Shown here: piece by piece, positions 58,461-64,000 of the stretch
Numbering within the stretch: the first letter of the stretch is position 1
How the letters are laid out: every line of letters starts with the position of its first letter
NCBI GenBank assembly: GCA_903813345.2
Contig: CAIIXF020000008.1
Span: 33,132,867-33,196,866 of the forward strand
Source of the DNA: Owenia fusiformis
Taxonomy: Eukaryota > Annelida > Polychaeta > Sabellida > Oweniidae
DNA: 64,000 nt
Reading direction: 5' to 3'
Notes under the pieces: generated by a model
Seen by the model: the letters and a program-made list of their open reading frames with translations, nothing else
Databases searched by the model: none
Told to the model about the DNA's origin: nothing
Translations under genes and position numbers: made by a program

Positions 58461-59569
58461 ATTCTTTCGGCAGCTGAGGAAGAACACTCATGGGATACCT
58501 CCATGAATTCGAAACATCTTGGGCCCTTATATTGACCAACATATAAGGGAGAAGATCCGCTATAGGATCAGGATGTCCGGCCTCTCACTACGTGAATGAA
58601 AATAGGGAATAACACACTAATGTCATTACCCTAGGATCTAATGTCATTACCCTAGGATCTATCTATATACACTACCCGTCACATGAGTACTGACGGTGGT
58701 TAGGGGAAGCTTAGCTACCAAACTTTGTCTCCCAGCCCCCCCCCCCCCTCCCACCGAGAACGAGACCTCTTCACCATTAATACAGATTGCATGACATATG
58801 CGTATTTACTACAGGTGATGTCTCAGGACATTGTCTAAGTCACCACTCCCAAAAAGTAGGCTATAATTCACAAATGGGCCGGGTTATAATAACTAACTAA
58901 GATCGGTAAAAAGTGCTTTCATTCTACAATAGGCCCATGATCAATGGATACGACTCGGCAGTCCTAATTTTCATCAATAGAGAGGATAAGATTTCACATT
59001 TTGGACAACGAAAAGCTAAACCTGAACGCACTGAGAAGAAGAGAGTAGCTCCCATAATACTATCATATTCTTTCGTATTCGGGGATTCCCCCATCATGAT
59101 TAAGGATGGCATCTCATTTCTTCTCAGCCCTAAGATTTTTCAAGTGAAACAGAAAGATGCTATGAGTATTAGAATGGGATTCCCCTTAGCCATCCTATAT
59201 GGTCATACAAGCCATATATGGATCTATCACTTGATAGTCAAAGTAGCGGACAACGGTCAGTTTGATTCCTATATGGTCATGTAACCCTTATATGGGTCAA
59301 GCACATGGGTACCACGTGATCGAATACGAAGGCTGAACTTTTGGAGATCTCCCCCCTGACCTGAACGTAAAGTGCGATGCGCGCGCAGCAAATTATGTAG
59401 ACTCTTTAAGTTCGACTTGTTTTATAATCCCGTCGACGTGTAGATTCAATGTAATTTCAATTGGGTCAGTTGGGTTTCAGTCTTGCGATGAACCTGTAAC
59501 ACGAGGGATTGTGAGTAAGGTTGAGATAACATAACTTTGTAGTACTTATTTCACGGTCTCAATCATTTT
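58461..59569. other. Spacer between inverted 420-bp repeat and right arm
   Basis: Contains an inverted copy of the GTCTC repeat (58575-58800). Just before it, CTGAGGAAG...CGAAACATCTTGGG (58474-58531) matches the inverse of 55590-55630. A 123-codon frame (58913-59284) is not recognisable and has no support beyond being open. Confidence 0.4.
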
Positions 59570-60129
59570 ATACGCAAAAGTATGTTTATTTATGTTCTTA
59601 ATTTGAAAGTAGCATATCTGTTGAATAGTTGAGTATGCTTTAAATTGCTCAAAACAAATCGTTTTTGGGTAAACTAGCCCCGGGAAATAGCATATATTTC
59701 CTGAGATAAATTTTGACCAATGATTACCATAGCCATTTTCAAATATATGCTACCACCCCTGGTTTACATATATTGAGCTAATTCAATTATGTAATGTTAC
59801 TAAACAAAACAAATCCGAATTGGTCTACCGCAACAAATGATATGATATGTAAGATGAGATTGTTAAATACGTTATTGCTCTTGATGTCAGATGTTGAGGA
59901 CGGTGTTAATGCAATACGTCATGATCTATAAATTAAATTCGTAAACTTAATATCAAAAGTGCTAATATACGCCATCTTTTGAAAATGTTCGAAACTTTAC
60001 TACGATATGATAGAAGCGCGTGTTTAATATTGTATTGCCCTTGATGTGATATGTTGAGGTCGGGGTTAATGCAATACGTTCATGATATATCAATCAGAAT
60101 AAGAGTGGAGAGCTTTTGGTTAATGTCAT

Positions 60130-60540
60130 CGAGCGTCCAGAATGGAGCGTCCTGAATACAAGCGTCGGGTTAAATAGCGTCCAGAATAGAGCGTCCTGAT
60201 TGCAGAAAGCGACCGGTTAAATAGCGTCCAGAATAGAGCGTCCTGATTGCAGAAAGCGACCGGTTAAATAGCGTCCAGAATAGAGCGTCCAGAATGGAGC
60301 GTCTGGAATAGAGCGTCTGGAATATATAGCGTCCGGTTCAATAGTGAGCGTCCAGAATGGAGCGTCTGGAATCGATAGCGTCCGGTTTAATAGTGAGCGT
60401 CCAGAATGGAGCGTCCTGAATAGATAGCGTTCGGTTTCAGAGCGTCCAGAATAGATAGCGTCGGGAATAGGTAAATAGCGTCTGGAATAGAACATTAGCG
60501 TCAGGAATTGAGAGCGTTCGCTTTCAGAGCGTCTGGAATA
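60130..60540. repeat. GAGCGTCC minisatellite (right arm)
   Basis: Inverted twin of 50511-50920, units such as TAGAGCGTCCAGAA and AGCGTCTGGAATA. Confidence 0.85.
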
Positions 60541-60623
60541 AAGAGCACACGAAATCGTACATTTTCGTGCACCTAAATTGCGAAATTATGTCTGTAAACT
60601 TTTGACACAGAATTTACACCATA

Positions 60624-60955
60624 AACGACACCATACATTCATCCTGATTAATCCTTAAGTCCTTGATTTTTCGCACAAAATCCTCCGTATTTTTGATATG
60701 ATGCTCACTGTTACCTACTAATGGATGTAGTATTCCAGCTAAATTCTATGGTCTGCCTAAAGTACACAAGCCGAATGTGCCTTTAAGGCCTATTGTAGCA
60801 AGTATAGGTTCCATTACATATGACCTGGCTAGACATTTAGCTGGAATACTACATCCATTAGTAGGTAACAGTGAGCATCATATCAAAAATACGGAGGATT
60901 TTGTGCGAAAAATCAAGGACTTAAGGATTAATCAGGATGAATGTATGGTGTCGTT
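60624..60955. repeat. Perfect 120-bp hairpin with 92-bp loop at the polymerase 5' end
   Basis: 60624-60743 is the exact reverse complement of 60836-60955, which is polymerase coding sequence; the loop (60744-60835) codes the YGLPKVHK...LRPIVAS block. It is absent from the left arm, where CACCATA is joined straight to GTCGTTTGACG. Confidence 0.85.
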
Positions 60956-62142
60956 TGACGTGAAATCGCTATTTACGTCAGTTCCGATTGAGGAATCTTT
61001 AAGTATCATCAAAAGAAAATTAGAGCAAGATGACAGTCTGAAGGGTAGGACAAAAATGGACATTGATGACATCTTGATGTTATTGCGGTTTTGCTTGACA
61101 ACTACATATTTTCAATTTGATGGTAGTTATTATGTACAGAAGGATGGAGCAGCGATGGGATCACCATTATCGCCAGTAGTAGCAAATTTATTCATGGAGG
61201 ACTTAGAGCAAAGAGCTCTGTTGTCTGCAAACGAACCGCCTAAATGTTGGTACAGATATGTGGACGATACCTTCACTGTAATAAAACAATCAGATGTTCG
61301 TGATTTTACTACACATTTGAATTCACAAAATCCTAAGATAGAATTTACATTTGAGGAAAGTGTTGACAATAATCTGCCGTTTTTAGATACATTAGTTAAA
61401 TGTGAGATGGATGGATCAGTGTCTTTGACAGTATACAAAAAGAAAACGCATACTAATCAGTACTTAAATTATAATTCTAATCACACGTTGGCTACAAAGG
61501 CAGGTATAGTGAATACGTTGTTCAAGAGGGCCAGTTTGGTTAGTACTAGATCTGAAGATTTGTTGAAAGAAAAAGAACAGATAGTGAAGTCATTAAAAGA
61601 ATGTGGGTATCCAGAGTGGTTCATTAAACAATGTGATGTTAGGAGCCGTAATAGAAGAAATAGAGATAATTTACCAGAGCCAGTTTGCACGGTTGTGTTA
61701 CCATACGTTAAAGGCCTCTCAGAACGGTTACGAAGGATATTAAGTAAACACAATATTAGAGTATGCTTTTCATCTACAATGACTTTAAGGAATAAATTGG
61801 TCCATTTGAAAGACAAGGTTGAAGATGAGAAAAAGGCAGGTGTAATATATAAAGTTGAATGTGGAGATTGTAGTCAGTGTTACATTGGTGAGACAGGGCG
61901 GGATTTGGAATGTAGAGTAAAGGAGCACAAGAGGGTCACCGTATCTTCCAATGGACAGATATAGCTTCAGCCATTATGGAACATTCTATCAATAAAGAAC
62001 ATGAAATAAATTGGACAGGTGTATCGGTTATTGATAATGAAAAACACTGGTTAAAAAGAAAAATCAAAGAAGCAATCCATATTAAACTTAAAAGTCCAGA
62101 ATTAAACAGGGATCAGGGTTACACACTGGATCCCGTCTATTT
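60744..62142 (+). mobile_element. Penelope-like element, reverse transcriptase + GIY-YIG, right copy
   Basis: The main frame (60777-61964, 395 codons; readable from about 60744) has LRPIVASIGS, SFDVKSLFTSVP with catalytic Asp near residue 61, GSPLSPVVANLF (128-139), YVDD (161-164) and GVIYKVECGDCSQCYIGETGR (355-375), the GIY-YIG nuclease typical of endonuclease-bearing Penelope-like elements. The nuclease end (KHWLKRKIKEA, LNRDQGY) follows in another frame to 62142, so it is interrupted once. The N-terminal third of the usual polymerase is lacking and replaced by a foldback of its own sequence. Probably dead but very young. Confidence 0.9.
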
Positions 62143-62390
62143 TAAGATGTTATAGTTTATATATTCATATTCATAATGTCTTAGTGTCGTTTCTAGGTGG
62201 TATGTTGTGTAATACCTTAGTAACGTTTTTAATTGTATATTACATCATTGAAGCTTTTTATGGTAACGGTTGCTATTTTTCTCAATTAATTGTTTAATTG
62301 TAACATAAATGAAATTTTCTATAGTAACGGTTGCTATTTGTCTCATTGTTATGTAATAATTAATTATTTCAGTTTGATTCAAATATAATT

Positions 62391-62436
62391 TTATTTCTGA
62401 AGAAGTAGGATGGACATCCTATGAAACGTCAAATAA
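62391..62436 (+). ncRNA. Hammerhead-ribozyme-like motif (right arm)
   Basis: TTATTT (62391-62396) pairs with AAATAA (62431-62436) as stem I. CTGAAGA (62397-62403) fits the CUGANGA core. TAGGAT/ATCCTA (62406-62411, 62416-62421) with loop GGAC forms stem II. GAAA (62423-62426) follows, and ACGT plus C gives a minimal palindromic stem III and the GUC cleavage site (62428-62430). The self-complementary ACGT suggests action as a dimer. Located 250 bp after the polymerase frame, as in the 3' region of Penelope-like elements. Confidence 0.65.
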
Positions 62437-62869
62437 TAAAAATAAATATTCTCTGAGAAAGAAAATCAACAACTTTGTACATTGTAAAAATGATTGCATT
62501 TTTGGTGAAATTAGAGCAAGATCTTTGACAAAGTATGTTGATGGGTTGATTGCAAGCTAAATATCTCCGAGTTCGATTGACTTTATTATTATTGCATATA
62601 CTTTTCTTTGAGATAATGAATGGATCTAAAAGATATACCTGTCTTCATTGTCGGAATATAGTCATTATCCGAGATATGACGGTCTGAAATTGTTTGCAAT
62701 AACGTGCTTGCTCCTTTTATCAAATATACCGTACCGTCAGACCGTCGGTTTGTTTTGCTGAGGCCCAGCAGACCAAAAGTTTGTATTAATCACAAACAAT
62801 TATGTACATATTTACAAAACAAAATAAGCCTCTTTCTCTAATCAAAAACTGCTTTTAAACTCAATACAT

Positions 62870-63290
62870 TTCATTACATTTATATCTGTGAATGTTTTTC
62901 TTTTAAATAATTAATGCCTCTAGCATTTTGTCTTTTGGCACAGAAGACAAACCCAATTTTCTATCCTTACTGAGTAAGCTTACGCTATTTTGCCAAATAT
63001 TTTTAATACTCAACATTCTATAAAATAATGTTCTAAATTGTCTTGGACATCAGGTTGGCAAAATTTACAAAAATCATTTGTTGTAATCCACATATTTTTT
63101 TTTTAAATACACCATTTAGATAAATATTGTTAAATATCTTCCCTTGTAATGTTAACAAAGACGTATCTTTGGTACATGAATATAAACATTTCCATACATT
63201 TGTTTCAGTTAAGATATTGTTAGGATATGATGAGATTTTCCTATCCAAGGTGAGTTTTTCTCAAATGAATGTTAATCATGTTTAGTGTTT
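62870..63290 (-). mobile_element. LINE fragment, 3' end of a polymerase frame
   Basis: The minus strand reads LTETNVWKCLYSCTKDTSLL, LQGKIFNNIYLNGVF and then, in other frames, an FCKFC...NLEHYFIEC-like block and KDKMLEALIILK. This is the Cys-x2-Cys...His...Cys tail seen after the reverse-transcriptase domain of many LINEs. It is frame-shifted more than once and lacks the catalytic core, so it is a truncated remnant. Confidence 0.55.
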
Positions 63291-63535
63291 GACGGTTAAT
63301 AAAATTAAAAATTAAAATGTAATAAATGATTAAGTAATTAAAGTTGATATCATGATTTGTTTATACTTCTGTAATACTTAAAAATGCGTAAAAGCTTACA
63401 CCATTACAGACATTTCAAAAGCCACAACCAAAATCAGCAGGTTCACACTATATCTGTTGGGAATGCCAAACATTGGTTATGATGTCGTTCTTGCAGTTTC
63501 ATTCAAGAAATAGTATTTATGACGTGCACGGACCT

Positions 63536-64000
63536 TGGGACAATTCGGGAAATACGGGCTTATTTCAGCTATAAGCGTTAATCTCTCTGCCTTATTGTAA
63601 AACTATCTATCTGTTTTATATATCATACGGGCTAATGTCAGCTTTAAGCGTTAATCCCCCTGCCTTATTGAAAAAGCTATCTATGTGTTCTATATATCAT
63701 ACGGGCTAATGTCAGCTTTAAGTGTTAATCTCTCTGCCTTATTGAAAAGGCTATCTATGTGTTTTGTATATCATTTATTTGCATTTCAGCGAAATTATTT
63801 TTTCTTGAAAAGTTTTGTGTGATCTACTACGTAGTTTTACCCTTGCACGGTTTGTTAAAATTGGGATAACTTTTGAAATGATAATCAGAATCCCAGTAAA
63901 ATTTCACATTTTATTTAATTAATGGAACATATCCATTTATGACGTCACAATTGTGTAACGGCTACAGTTCGAATTTTCTTCTACGAACATTTTAAAATTT
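63536..64000. mobile_element. Second copy of the 25271-26157 TIR element (inverted, runs off the end)
   Basis: Starts GCACGGACCTTGGGACAATT, matching the right end of the first copy in reverse. It contains a 76-bp unit (CGGGCTAATGTCAGCTTTAA ... CTATCTATGTGTT) in three tandem copies at about 63557-63775, where the first copy has one. The far end lies beyond the window. Confidence 0.7.

Larger units (their letters stand above)
59570..62488. repeat. Right arm of the 13.6-kb palindrome
   Basis: Reverse complement of 48893-51482, ending AATCAACAACTTTGTACATT. Inside out: diverged inner part, minisatellite 60130-60540, hairpin 60624-60955, Penelope-like polymerase on the + strand, hammerhead-like motif 62391-62436. 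ACATTGTAAAAATG follows the arm at 62479-62492 and also stands left of the other arm at 48850-48863. Confidence 0.85.

Noticed and set aside
58913-59284. 123-codon + frame in the palindrome spacer
   Set aside because: Long for chance but with no motif I recognise, no promoter or acceptor that stands out, and it is absent from the mirrored side; described as unassigned rather than called a gene.

Overview
The window looks like AT-rich nuclear DNA of an invertebrate animal, most likely a bivalve mollusc or another lophotrochozoan. The reasons are intron-style splice acceptors, C2H2 zinc-finger exons, dense MITE, LINE, Penelope-like and LTR debris, and a repeat carrying CCGTCCGTC tracts of a kind I associate with bivalves. 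The species assignment is low confidence; the eukaryotic-animal assignment is secure.

Positions 3049-48237 are the core of the window: a one-strand (+) tandem array of large zinc-finger exons. Nine are intact (here A, B, D, E, F, H, I, J, M), each about 350-370 codons with about 11 Cys2His2-type fingers. Four are broken (C, G, K, L), and at least three tail fragments of a further exon type survive as relics. Each exon with a preserved 5' end starts right after a 3' splice site (TTTCCAG, GGTTTCAG or similar), always in the same reading phase: an AT completing a split codon, then a Gly or Glu codon. Each ends in its own stop codon, usually with a poly(A) signal downstream. I see no conserved start codon and no shared upstream exon between them. 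The simplest reading is a set of alternative 3' terminal exons, each able to join a common 5' part lying left of position 1. This resembles lola or mod(mdg4) of insects in architecture but not recognisably in sequence. Separate tandem genes with small unseen 5' exons remain possible.

The exons fall into four types: A-type; group 2 (B, D, F), in which finger 3 is replaced by a four-cysteine knuckle; group 1 (C, E, G, H, I, K, L); and group 3 (J, M). Their order implies an ancestral three-exon unit (A-type, group 2, group 1) repeated three times over 3-23 kb, with the A-type exon decayed in units 2 and 3. A later 8-9 kb tandem duplication (H tail to J, copied as K to M) has its junction inside an exon at 40,676/40,677. 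Close paralogs differ often at the DNA-reading helix positions of the fingers. The gaps hold MITEs, foldbacks, LINE pieces and three copies of one truncated LTR-retroelement fossil.

Positions 48893-62488 form a 13.6-kb imperfect palindrome inserted after exon M. Its 2.6-2.9 kb arms each carry a Penelope-like retroelement (reverse transcriptase plus GIY-YIG nuclease) pointing outward, a hammerhead-ribozyme-like motif near the outer end, and a GGACGCTC minisatellite. The outer arms appear identical while the inner arms diverge. The spacer is made of GT-rich repeats, MITEs and unrecognised DNA. The window ends with a LINE fragment and a second copy of a TIR element also present at 25.3 kb.
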